Assembly: GCA_965240325.2 (NCBI GenBank)
Contig: OZ251224.1
Span: forward strand, 1,736,001 to 1,800,000
DNA: 64,000 nt
From: Rebecca billardiae RCC1528
Lineage: Eukaryota > Haptophyta
Reading direction: 5' to 3'
Shown: positions 19,701 to 27,826 of the stretch, piece after piece
Numbering within the stretch: position 1 is the first letter of the stretch
Layout: each line of letters starts with the position of its first letter
Program-made: the position numbers and the translations under genes
Notes under the pieces: model-generated
Databases searched by the model: none
Told to the model about the DNA's origin: nothing
The model's input: only the letters and a program-made list of their open reading frames with translations

Positions 19701-22469
19701 GAGCAGCTCGCTCAGCAGCACCGACGCCTGGATCACCGGCAGCGCCTCGGCGTCACCGGCGAAATAGCGGCGGAGCGGGCTGTAGCCGAACACGTCGATC
19801 GCGTGCGAGAAGTTGAAGCAGCGGCCGAGCTGCAGGTGCGCGCCCACGCCCATGTGCAGCGAGAGCGTGGTGATCGGCGAGAGGGCGACCGAGTAGAGCG
19901 GCGCGCGCAGCGTGAACGAGAGCGAGTCGCCGCTGATGGCGTCGCGGCACTGCGCGCTCGGCTCGACCACCAGCGTCGCCGAGCGGTCGGTGTAGAGCAG
20001 GTCGTACTTGCCATTCACCGCGCTCACCGCCGTGCCGACCACCTCGCCGCTCGACTTGACCGCCTTCACGACGCACTGCCGCCGCTGCGCGACCGACTGC
20101 ACGACGCCCGTCGCGCGCTCGAACTGGCAGCTCCCGTCATTGAAGTTGGCCTTGGGGTCGTAGTTGATCGCGCTGGTCGCCGTGCACCCCTTGTACTCGC
20201 ACGTGCTGCCGAGCGTCGCGCGCGGCTTGTAGTTGGCCGCCGTCGCGTCCTGGCAGCCCCACACGTGCGGCACGCACGAGCCGTCGTCCACCGCGGCGAA
20301 CGGGTCGTAGTTCTGCGCCTTCAGGTCGGTGCAGCCCCGGCGCACGCACGTCGACGGCACGAACTCGGTCGTGGCGAGCGAGTTGAAGTTGACCGCGCGC
20401 GGGTCCGTGCAGCCGAAGACGGGATACACGCAGCTGCCGTCGTCCACGTTGGCTGTCGCGTCGTAGTTGGTCGCCTTGCGCGCCGTGCAGCCCCAGTGGG
20501 CGGCGATGCAGCCGCGGTCGCGCGTGGCGTCCGAGCGGAAGTTGAGCGCCGTCGAGTCCGTGCAGCCCAGGATGGGGTACGTGCAGCTGCCGTCGTCAAC
20601 CGTCGCCGTCGGGTCGTAGTTGTCCGCGAGCGAGGCGATGCAGCCGGGGTGTGCGAGGGTGCACGAGCCGTCGTCCAGAGCTGCGGCGGGCGAGAAGTTG
20701 AGCGCAGCCGAGTCGGTGCAGCCGCGCACGGGGAACGTGCAGCTCCCGTCGTCGACGGTGGCCGAGGAGTCGAAGTTGGCGGCGCGTGGCGACATGCACC
20801 CGCTCGCCGCGAAGACGCAGTTCTGCCTCACGTTGGCGTCGGGCCGGTAGTTGATGGCCGAGGGGTCGGTGCAGCCATACACGGCCGCGGTGCACGAGCC
20901 TCTGCGCAGCGTGTTGGCAGTCGGGTTGTAGTTGAGCGCCGTCGGGTCGGTGCAGCCCTCGACGACGGAGACGCAGCTGCCGTCGTCCACGTTGGCGCGC
21001 GAGTTGTAGTTCATTGCGGCCGGATCGCGGCACCCCGGCCGCGCGAGCGTGCACGGCGTCGTCGCCAGCTGGATGGTGGCGGTGGACACGTAGTTGAGCG
21101 CACTCGGGTTGCGGCAGCCCTCGACGAGCGGGATGCACACGTCGACCGAGCTCTCCGCGTCGATGGCGCTCGAGTCGTAGTTGAGGCTGCCGGGGACGTT
21201 GCACTTGAGCGTCGCGAAAGTGCACGAGCCGTCGTACATGGTGGCCGCCGAGTTGTAGTTGGACGCGGACGGCGCCGTGCAGCCCTGCAGCGCGTACGCG
21301 CACAGGCCGTTGTCCACGCCTGCATCCGAGCGGAAGTTGACGGCCGTCGAGTCGGTGCAGCCGCGCACGGGGTACACGCAGCTGCCGTCGTTCGCCGTGG
21401 CCGCCGGGTCGTAGTTGCTCGCAAGCTGCACGTTGCATCCAAAGCGCACGCACGGCCCCGCCTGCGTGGCGAGCGAGTCGTAGTTGTCCGCCACGCTGTC
21501 CGTGCAGCCGGCGCGCGCAAAGGTGCACGAGCCTGGCAGGAAGCGGTTGGCGCGCGAGTCGAAGTTCTCCGCGGCCGTGTTGGTGCAGCCGGGGTACACG
21601 CAGCTGCCGTCGTCCCGCGAGATGCTCGAGTCGTAGTTCTGCGCCGACGTGTCCGTACATCCGCGGCAGCTCGTGAAGTCGCAGCTGGTGAAGACGGTGG
21701 CTGACGGGTTGTAGTCGCATGCGCTCGAGACCGTGCAGCCGCGCACGTCGAGCACGCACGAGCCGTCGTCGACGGTGGCGCACGGGTCGTGGTTGAACGC
21801 CGCGGAGTCCGTGCATCCGAGCGTGTACGGCAGGCAGCTGTCGTACGTGTCGGCGAGCGAGTTGTAGTCCGGCGCCCACGAGTCGGTGCACCCAAACACG
21901 GCGTACAGGCACTCGATGTCGCCTTGCGTCGTCGCGTCGGGTCGGAAGTTGATGGCCGCCGAGTCGGTGCAACCGAAGACGGGATATTGGCAGCACGGCG
22001 GAGTGCGGCACTCGTAAGCGAGCGAATCGTAGTTCAGCGCGATCGGGTCCGTGCATCCGGCCCGGGGCGGTGGCGGCGCGGGCGGCTGCGAGGGCGGGCT
22101 CGGGTTTGGCGAGGGCGAGGGCGGCGGCGGCGGCGGCAGCGGCGGCAGCGGCGGGAGCGACGGTGGCGGCGGCGAAGGCGGAGGCGGCGACGGTGGTGGT
22201 GGCAAAGGCGGAGGGGGCGACGCGATTGGTGGTAGAGAAATCACTCCTACCACCGAGCTCGCGGCGAAGCTGAACACGGGCGTGCTGGGAACGATCGACA
22301 GCGGAAACGACAGCAGCTCGCGCGGCACGAGGGGCGGCTTGTCAGGCAGCGCCTGCGGCACGGAGAGAGGTTGTGCCATCTCGAGGCCATCGTATAGCCG
22401 CTCGCCGGGCGTGCCGTGCGCGCACGCCGTCAGCAGCGCGGCGACCACGATGCGCGCCGTGCGCTGCAT
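16701..22469 (-). CDS. Giant GCTD...DDGSC repeat single-pass membrane protein (1,922 aa)
   Basis: The ATG at 22469 starts a signal peptide (MQRTARIVVAALLTACAHGT). Residues about 76-135 are Pro-rich (PPPSPPPP), as in pherophorins. About 25 repeats of 22-28 residues follow (consensus GCTDxxAxNYDSxATxDDGSC; about 136-785). A non-repeat domain of about 240 residues comes next (about 786-1026; Val/Ala-rich, starting near VVQSVAQRRQCVVKAVKSSG). About 27 more repeats (about 1028-1710), a second SPPPP stalk (about 1710-1798) and one transmembrane helix (VGIVVAIGFVCCCLLGWLVV) follow. The roughly 90-residue tail has two FGGSQ[R/Q]AL motifs. Two cysteines per repeat suggest one disulfide each, and the Asp-rich DDGS turn could bind calcium; both are inferred. 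Such repeats are common in marine algae and bacteria, function unknown. The gene is intronless over 5.8 kb. A cell-surface adhesin or receptor is the best guess. Confidence 0.88.
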   Translation of the reverse strand: MQRTARIVVAALLTACAHGTPGERLYDGLEMAQPLSVPQALPDKPPLVPRELLSFPLSIVPSTPVFSFAASSVVGVISLPPIASPPPPLPPPPSPPPPSPPPPSLPPLPPLPPPPPPSPSPNPSPPSQPPAPPPPRAGCTDPIALNYDSLAYECRTPPCCQYPVFGCTDSAAINFRPDATTQGDIECLYAVFGCTDSWAPDYNSLADTYDSCLPYTLGCTDSAAFNHDPCATVDDGSCVLDVRGCTVSSACDYNPSATVFTSCDFTSCRGCTDTSAQNYDSSISRDDGSCVYPGCTNTAAENFDSRANRFLPGSCTFARAGCTDSVADNYDSLATQAGPCVRFGCNVQLASNYDPAATANDGSCVYPVRGCTDSTAVNFRSDAGVDNGLCAYALQGCTAPSASNYNSAATMYDGSCTFATLKCNVPGSLNYDSSAIDAESSVDVCIPLVEGCRNPSALNYVSTATIQLATTPCTLARPGCRDPAAMNYNSRANVDDGSCVSVVEGCTDPTALNYNPTANTLRRGSCTAAVYGCTDPSAINYRPDANVRQNCVFAASGCMSPRAANFDSSATVDDGSCTFPVRGCTDSAALNFSPAAALDDGSCTLAHPGCIASLADNYDPTATVDDGSCTYPILGCTDSTALNFRSDATRDRGCIAAHWGCTARKATNYDATANVDDGSCVYPVFGCTDPRAVNFNSLATTEFVPSTCVRRGCTDLKAQNYDPFAAVDDGSCVPHVWGCQDATAANYKPRATLGSTCEYKGCTATSAINYDPKANFNDGSCQFERATGVVQSVAQRRQCVVKAVKSSGEVVGTAVSAVNGKYDLLYTDRSATLVVEPSAQCRDAISGDSLSFTLRAPLYSVALSPITTLSLHMGVGAHLQLGRCFNFSHAIDVFGYSPLRRYFAGDAEALPVIQASVLLSELLSRASALLAGYSSASAVQTAVLQHVGALCTDSSAHILSELADAATFIAVRTALGGNGPSSGELSSAAEAYAARAAEVISIWSTSADDGGRRRLATCGNSELQDTYVAPVCPVQGCVNSAADNFDPDATVDDESCAFSGCTRNNATNYDPIATVDDGSCVDEIFGCIDPLAANYNSNATAAGGAICEYDIIGCTDSTALNYLSLATRDGGCVSTVPGCVDPTATNYDSSANTNDGSCVAPAGGCTDSGADNFNPSAVTDDGSCVLGGCTNTNADNYNSGATFNDGSCIFLVNGCLDSRASNFDASATVSDGSCVINGCTLAGADNYDSAATQNDGSCTGVIPGCTASGAANFASGATSDDGSCVFRGCTLTFAPNYDSTATDNDGSCIYPRFGCTDSAAMNFLSTADTTDGSCVYAGCLDTSATNYDSSAGVNDAGSCVIPLLGCTDSTADNFDSAAEADDGSCVISGCMNSLASNYNSRATLESNDCVDIATVGCLDPAAANFDSNADVDGGCVYFGCTNTAAFNYDSTATASDGSCTLPSTGCTDVTAPNFDSGAQSDDGSCVYLGCTSPSCSGYDSSATVDDGSCVCPVLGCTDSGSENYDSSADGDDGSCIRSGCTDESASNYDSAATEDDGSCVAPVVGCSVLSATNYDSSVTELDLSTCIFLGCLSTIASNYDSTANTPDDSCIFLITGCRDTSAVNYRSDAQLDGPCSYTGCTDTAAANYDSTATALDGCSYDFPGCTNSLADNYDPIATVDSGSCSIGGCTAPAASNFFSLATYNDGSCIFFSPPPLPPSPPSRPPPSPPSPPPSPPPAPPPSPPPPSPPPSPPKPPPMPPSPPSPPPPPSPPPSPPPPPSPTSPPPPSPPPAPPSSPPPGEANLLGAQLSYGAQVGIVVAIGFVCCCLLGWLVVLVMYLRNRKMEDAFAGPTVLISRIATRRDSLLSRFGGSQRALQADGDAAARAPSRRWTFGGSQQALTAEALPADGNAPTETQVVPQRV

Positions 22470-22772
22470 CCTGTGGGCAGTTGGCGGATGGGAAATGGCC
22501 AGGGTGGGGCGTGCTCGGCGCCCAACTTTTTTGCTGCGCCGCGCCTCAATTCGGTTACAGCAATCTAGAAGGAAATCAGAGCATCTGCATGCAAGAAGTT
22601 GGTCACTGGAGTACCCGGCACGTATTTCATCCCATGAGCCGATTATGATTTTGTGAAACTTTCTGATCTTATGTGCGAAGGGGTGATCACGCGCAGGGCG
22701 CGCCGATCGGCGCCGGTCCAGCAGGTGTGCATCAACAAGCCAACTGGCGCGCGATGGGTGATGAACCGTCTG

Positions 22773-22779
22773 TGATTGG
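22773..22779 (-). promoter_or_regulatory. CCAATCA box (as TGATTGG) in the GCTD/deiodinase divergent promoter
   Basis: TGATTGG lies about 310 bp upstream of the repeat-protein start (22469) and 255 bp upstream of the deiodinase-like start (23034). The rest of this 564-bp spacer shows no gene. Confidence 0.4.
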
Positions 22780-23033
22780 TCCACCCAGCCACGTCGCTAA
22801 AAGCTCTATAGAAACGGCGTCTCAACGGCTTATGATACGAACTCAGCTATTTTTAACTTATAATATGTAACGGGCAATCCCAGCTTGGGGGGATTAAGGA
22901 TTTGAGATTTCCGATTTCCCCTCCGGCCAACGGCCCTGGCTTTTCGTCCGCGGCAAATCGGCAAGACATCGCAAGGGGCCGCGGTCGGGCGGGTCGAGCC
23001 TGTTTGCCCCCGGGCTCAGCTCAGCAGCTGGAC

Positions 23034-23828
23034 ATGTCATTCAACCTGGGCGAGGTAGTCAAGGCACTCTTCGTCTCCGGACACAGTGAGCGCACGATCA
23101 CCCCCACGACGCTCAAGACCATGTACGGGGAACTCAAGTCCAGGCGCGTGCTGCTCGGCTTCGTGCGGTATGTCGCGTTCCCCACCGGGCGCACGCTTGC
23201 TTGGTGCGTGTCCCACCTGCCCACCGCGTGGCAAGCGCGCTGTCAGAAGGCAATCCCTCTGCTGTACGTGATACGCGCTCACGATGGCCCGCGTGTCGGC
23301 ACCCCCATCCCGGAGGACTTTGAGCTCACGTTCCTCACGGGCGAGAAGACAACATCCGGCCAGCTGCTCTCGCAGCACGAGCTCGTGGTGGTCAACTGCG
23401 GCAGCCTCACCTGAGGCCCCTTCCGCCTGTCCCTCCGGTCGCTCGAGGACTCTCTCCTCGGAGCGGAGGGTCAGGCGGGGAAGGGCGCGCGCCTTGTCCA
23501 CCTGTACATCCGAGAGGCCCACCCGACAGATGAGTGGCGCATGGGCTACAACGAGCCCTCTGATGAGCACGCTGGCGGGCTGTGCTATCGCCAACCGCGC
23601 ACGATGAGCGAGCGTATCGCCATTGCCAACGATATGGTCGAGCAGCTCGGCGTCAGGGGCGAAATCGTGTGCGACAGCATGCAGAATGCTGCGGACACGT
23701 GGTTCGCCGCATGCCCCGACCGCCTGTACGTCCTCTCGCGTGGGCGGGTGGTGTACAAGGGCGGGCGCGGGCCCTTCTTCTACGACCCTGACGAGATGCT
23801 CGCTTTCCTCGAGTCGACGGAGCGCTGA
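23034..23828 (+). CDS. Iodothyronine-deiodinase-like selenoprotein with in-frame TGA (Sec127)
   Basis: The frame from ATG 23034 runs to VVVNCGSLT, meets TGA at 23412-23414, and continues in the same frame as GPFRLSLRSLEDSL to a TGA stop at 23826-23828. Animal deiodinases have N-x-GS-x-T-Sec-PPF at this place, so TGA is read here as selenocysteine (residue 127 of about 264 aa). After the site come LVHLYIREAHPTDEWRMGY (deiodinase IY.EAHP.D.W), ERIAIANDMVEQLG, DRLYVLSRGRVVYKGGRGPF and a C-terminal helix. The fold is thioredoxin-like; a redox role or reductive dehalogenation is possible, but the substrate is unknown. A SECIS element should lie in the 3' UTR; I could not identify one with confidence by eye. 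The frame stays open upstream to about 22902 without an ATG. Divergent from the GCTD-repeat gene. Confidence 0.85.
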
Positions 23829-24218
23829 AGTGGGCGCGCATCGCCTTGGTCCCCCCGCTCACCCGACGAGGCTGACCCCGAGGGCCATTGCCCGTTGCCG
23901 CCCTGATGGAGGAGAGTGTCCGCGTTGTGCACTGCTGCCTCACGTGCCCCATGACTTCCCTGTGGGTAACTCGCGGCCGAGATCCCAACCGCAGCCCCAG
24001 GGCACGACACACATCTGCGCGTGAAGCCGAAGCAGGCGGCAACTTAGAACTTTCACGGTGGCATACGGTATTATTATTTGCATCGCACTATTAATATAAT
24101 ATATATATCGTAATATATTATTGTCCGCATCTTATTGCTATTATAATTATTATTGTCAGTATTTAATTATAGTTACAAACTAAGACTGGCTACTGCCCAC
24201 TGCCCGGCTCAGACACTA

Positions 24219-24814
24219 CAGGTGGATACGGGTGATCTGGACAGTGGCCGACCCAACTCACGCGCGGAGGCCTTCCTGGGAGCATTGGGGTCGAAGGGGC
24301 GCCAGGGACGGACTTCAGGGGGTCCCTGGAGTTCCGCCGCAGCGCGCTTTCTGCGCTGCGGGCCCGTCTCCGCGCGTGGCGGCCGCAATGGCACTGTCCA
24401 ATTAGCCCCTGGCACTGGCTGAGGCATGGGAATCGAGCTCAGAGACGCGCGCGCGGAGGAAAAGCGTGTGCAGCGGCTCGGACGGTTGCTCTGGGACCTA
24501 CCCACGCCAGCGCAACCGCGCCTTGCCTCGGAGTCCGCCCTTCCTGAGTCCGCGCACGCGCCTTGCGGCTTGAAACGCTGGCGTTCGCCCTTGTGCGCGA
24601 GACTCACGAAACAAGGCGAAGGCGGCGAGAAGCGCGACCTGGCGCGTGCGCAGACGACGTCTCACGACCAGGTGAGTTCAGCGAACATCGTGCGCCGTCG
24701 TGGCGACCCGCCAGTGGGCGCTCGTGCTCGTTCGCCCACGAGCCCTCGCCACGAGGCCCGCCGCCCGCTGAGTGTCCAGATAGCCCCTGTGTCCAGTTAG
24801 CCCGTATCCACCTG
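24219..24814. mobile_element. 596-bp MITE with CAGGTGGATACGGG termini and TA flanks
   Basis: CAGGTGGATACGGG at 24219 is matched by its inverted copy ending at 24814, and TA flanks both ends (24217-24218, 24815-24816). Similarity of the ends continues inward imperfectly (TGATCTGGACAGTGG against CTAACTGGACACAGG). The interior has no recognisable protein. Size, TA duplication and simple termini fit a Tc1/mariner-like or other TA-targeting non-autonomous element. The remaining spacer (23829-24218) includes an AT-rich stretch at 24085-24150. Confidence 0.7.
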
Positions 24815-25010
24815 TACTGCATGATCCTAGATCGAGATGACGAGGCACCCTGCGCCGGTTGGGGCCCGCGTTGCCACTGCTGGCGGCCGCGGCGCTGGTG
24901 CCTGGTGGCCGCGGAGCCGCCCACCGCTGTCCGCTTCATCAAGTAGCGCCGGGCCGCGCGTGACACTGGTCAACATCACTGAATGACTGATGATACATAT
25001 TACATGTAGT

Positions 25011-26387
25011 TCACAGGCCGCGTCGCTCTTGCACCTCGCCTGTCGCCTCCGCCTCGCGCAGTCTGTACCCCGTGACGAGCTGCCACATACACACCTGCGC
25101 GAAGGCCTCCTTGGTGAGCACGAGGCCCGTGTCCGGCGGAAGCTTGCCGTCCTCGTCCTCATCGTCGAGCCCGAGCGTGGTGCCCTTGATGACAAAGTCG
25201 ACGAGCATCTTCATCGCGTCGGCAACCTCTGGCTGCACGCTCGCCGTGAGCTTCTGGACCTCGCCGGGCGCGAGCGACTCGATGTACGCGCCGATGGAGC
25301 TCTGCCGCTTCGCCTTGAGCGCGAACGACTCGGCGTTTGCCCGCTCGAGCTCGCCGCGCAGGCTCGCGACGCGCTCGCGCAGGCCAGCGACGTATGCCTG
25401 GGCATCCATCTCGAGCTCGGCGCCGTCCGAGAGCTCGACCTTGAGCGTGCCGCTCACGTTGGGCTGCGGCAGCTCGTCCTTGGCGGCGGGCAGCAGCGAA
25501 GGCACCGGCTCCGGCTCCACGTCCGGGCCGAGCACCGCCTTGAACTCCTCCCACGACACGCGCCGGTCCTTGTCCGAGTCGAACACGTCGAGGAACTCGC
25601 GCACGTCGCCCTGCGAGACGCCGCCGGAGACGAGCGTGCCGTTCACGCGCACGACGGGGCCCTTGATCTGCTCGAGGAGCACGCGCGCCTCGCCCGCGTC
25701 AATGTCGCCCGACCCGTCCTTGTCAGCCGTGTCGAACGCCTTGCGCAGCTCGGCCTCTGTGTTGTGCTTGATCTTGAGCACCTGCTTGAACTGCAGCACG
25801 TACTCGGCGTTGCGGAAGAGGTAGCCCGTCATCTGCAGCTGGTAGATGAGCGCGGTGAACTTCTCGAGGGTCGTGGAGTACTGCTGCGAGAACTGCGGGG
25901 GCAGGCTGCCCAACAGGCTCATCACCGCGGACTGCATCGCCTCGACGACCAGTGGCGACGAGTTGCGGATGAAGCGGAGGATCACATCGGGCGGCTCATC
26001 CTTGGTGATCATCCGGTAGAGCTCCTCGGCCGCGCCCGTCGAGCCCGCCTCGAGCTCACGCACGCGCTGCTGTAGAAGCTCCATGTCCTTCGGGCTCAGC
26101 AGCCCGCTCGCCGGCTGATCGAGCTCATCCGGTTCGTCGTCGTCCTGCGGCGATGCGGACATCACGTGGGCCGGAGCCCGCGCGCGCCGGAATGTACGCG
26201 CAACCCGCGTGGCGGGCAGCAGCTGCGAGGAGGCGAGACGCGCGACTGCAACCGACTGCACGGCGTGCAGCGATGCCATCGACAGCACCACCACGAGTGC
26301 GGCGGAAGGGAGCCAGCAGGCCAGCCGCACGGCCATCGTTGCTGGGGCTGCCGGCAGCCGCCGCCACGTCAGCAGTCTCAAGTTCAT
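25011..26387 (-). CDS. Plastid DUF760 protein with a central EF-hand pair (458 aa)
   Basis: The N-terminus carries a signal-like segment (MAVRLACWLPSAALVVVLSM) and an Arg/Ala/Pro transit region. The first DUF760-like helical domain spans about 105-205 (ILRFIRNSSPLVVEAMQSAV ... LLGSLPPQFSQQYSTTLEKF ... LQMTGYLFRNAEYVLQFKQV). A calcium-binding EF-hand pair follows: DTADKDGSGDIDAGE near 220 and DSDKDRRVSWEEF near 268. A second DUF760-like domain closes the protein (SIGAYIESLAPGEVQKLTAS ... FAQVCMWQLVTGYRLREAE). DUF760 pairs occur in plastid proteins of plants and algae, with function unknown. The EF-hands between them suggest calcium control, which is inference. The ATG at 26387 lies inside a repeat arm (26384-26510); the next in-frame ATG, 26336, also gives a full signal peptide and may be the true start. 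Confidence 0.75.
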   Translation of the reverse strand: MNLRLLTWRRLPAAPATMAVRLACWLPSAALVVVLSMASLHAVQSVAVARLASSQLLPATRVARTFRRARAPAHVMSASPQDDDEPDELDQPASGLLSPKDMELLQQRVRELEAGSTGAAEELYRMITKDEPPDVILRFIRNSSPLVVEAMQSAVMSLLGSLPPQFSQQYSTTLEKFTALIYQLQMTGYLFRNAEYVLQFKQVLKIKHNTEAELRKAFDTADKDGSGDIDAGEARVLLEQIKGPVVRVNGTLVSGGVSQGDVREFLDVFDSDKDRRVSWEEFKAVLGPDVEPEPVPSLLPAAKDELPQPNVSGTLKVELSDGAELEMDAQAYVAGLRERVASLRGELERANAESFALKAKRQSSIGAYIESLAPGEVQKLTASVQPEVADAMKMLVDFVIKGTTLGLDDEDEDGKLPPDTGLVLTKEAFAQVCMWQLVTGYRLREAEATGEVQERRGL

Positions 26388-27826
26388 GCTCGGAAGTCCC
26401 ACAGCGGGACTTCTCCGGGCCTGCGGTACTCGCCAGTGAAAACCTCCCGCGCCCCTCGAGATCATACGGAGTTGGCGGCGAGATCGCGCTCTTGCGCGGG
26501 CGGCGGGCGGGAGCGCGCGCCGGCGCTCGCTCGCGCGCTCGCTGCCCGCAGCGCGCGCGTCAGGTCGTCGCGAGCGCTTGCGCACCGGCGCTAGGGCGCG
26601 TGCCACCTGCGCACGCCGCTGGTTCGCGCCTGCGCGCTCTGCTCCGCCGCTGCGGCGCTTGCGAGCGCTCGCCGTGTCCTGCGCTGGTTCCGGGCCGCGT
26701 CGAAAGCCTGGTTGTGCGGCCAGCCAAGTGTGGCTTTTGCGGCTTGGCGCGCGAGCGCGCGACGCAGCGGATGGCGCGTGTGAGCCGTCCAGCCAGCGTC
26801 ACTCGCCTCGTGCGCCGCGTGCCGACCGCGAGACCCAGATTCGACGCCGAGCGCTGCTCGGTCCGACGGTGAGACGCCAGACGGGTCGGCGCTCTGCATC
26901 GCAGAGCCGCGCGTGGTCGCGCAGAAGAGGCCGCGCGTGGCCGGCGCGGCCGCTGTGTGCCGTGGTCTAGACGTCAATCGCGTCCTCAGTTGCTTGCCTT
27001 GCCCAAGCGGTCACGCCGCACTCACGAGTGGGCGACTTGACCTGACTCTGCGTGCCGGGCCGTATCTCGTGCCGCCAGAAGCGGGCTCGAACAAATCCAT
27101 CCTACTCCATTGGTAGACGGCTTCAAGAACTCGATGGTTATGGTCTGGTCGCGCGCTGATGACACGTACACGATCTCCGTGAGCGCAGCTCTTCCACGCA
27201 AGGGCTTATGTGGCTACGATCGGTGACGGCGTGACCTCGAGACACCTTCCGGAATCCACCTCACGTGTCACGCGCTGTGTACGGGCAGAAGATGAGTGAC
27301 CGCTTGGGCGAGGCAAGCGTTCTCACCTACTGCGGACGCAATTGACGTCTAGACCACGGCACACAGCGGCCGCGCCGGCCACGCGCGGCCTCTTCTGCGC
27401 GACCACGCGCGGCTCTGCGATGCAGAGCGCCGACCCGTCTCACCGTCGGACCGAGCAGCGCTCGGCGTCGAATCTGGGTCTCGCGGTCGGCACGCGGCGC
27501 ACGAGGCGAGTGACGCTGGCTGGACGGCTCACACGCGCCATCCGCTGCGTCGCGCGCTCGCGCGCCAAGCCGCAAACGCCACACTTGGCTGGCCGCACAA
27601 CCAGGCTTTCGACGCGGCCCGGAACCAGCGCAGGACACGGCGAGCGCTCGCAAGCGCCGCAGCGGCGGAGCAGAGCGCGCAGGCGCGAACCAGCGGCGTG
27701 CGCAGGTGGCACGCGCCCTAGCGCCGGTGCGCAAGCGCTCGCGACGACCTGACGCGCGCGCTGCGGGCAGCGAGCGCGCGAGCGAGCGCCGGCGCGCGCT
27801 CCCGCCCGCCGCCCGGCAGCGCTAAA

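Noticed and set aside
19599-21704. 701-codon frame on the plus strand antisense to the GCTD repeats
   Set aside because: A shadow of the repetitive gene: Arg/Val-rich, no domain, no independent start.
23829-24110. Candidate SECIS element (ATGA near 23951 with AA at about 23969 and a GGGCAC/GTGCCC stem)
   Set aside because: The opposite GA of the core quartet could not be placed above the stem, so the fold is not convincing by eye.
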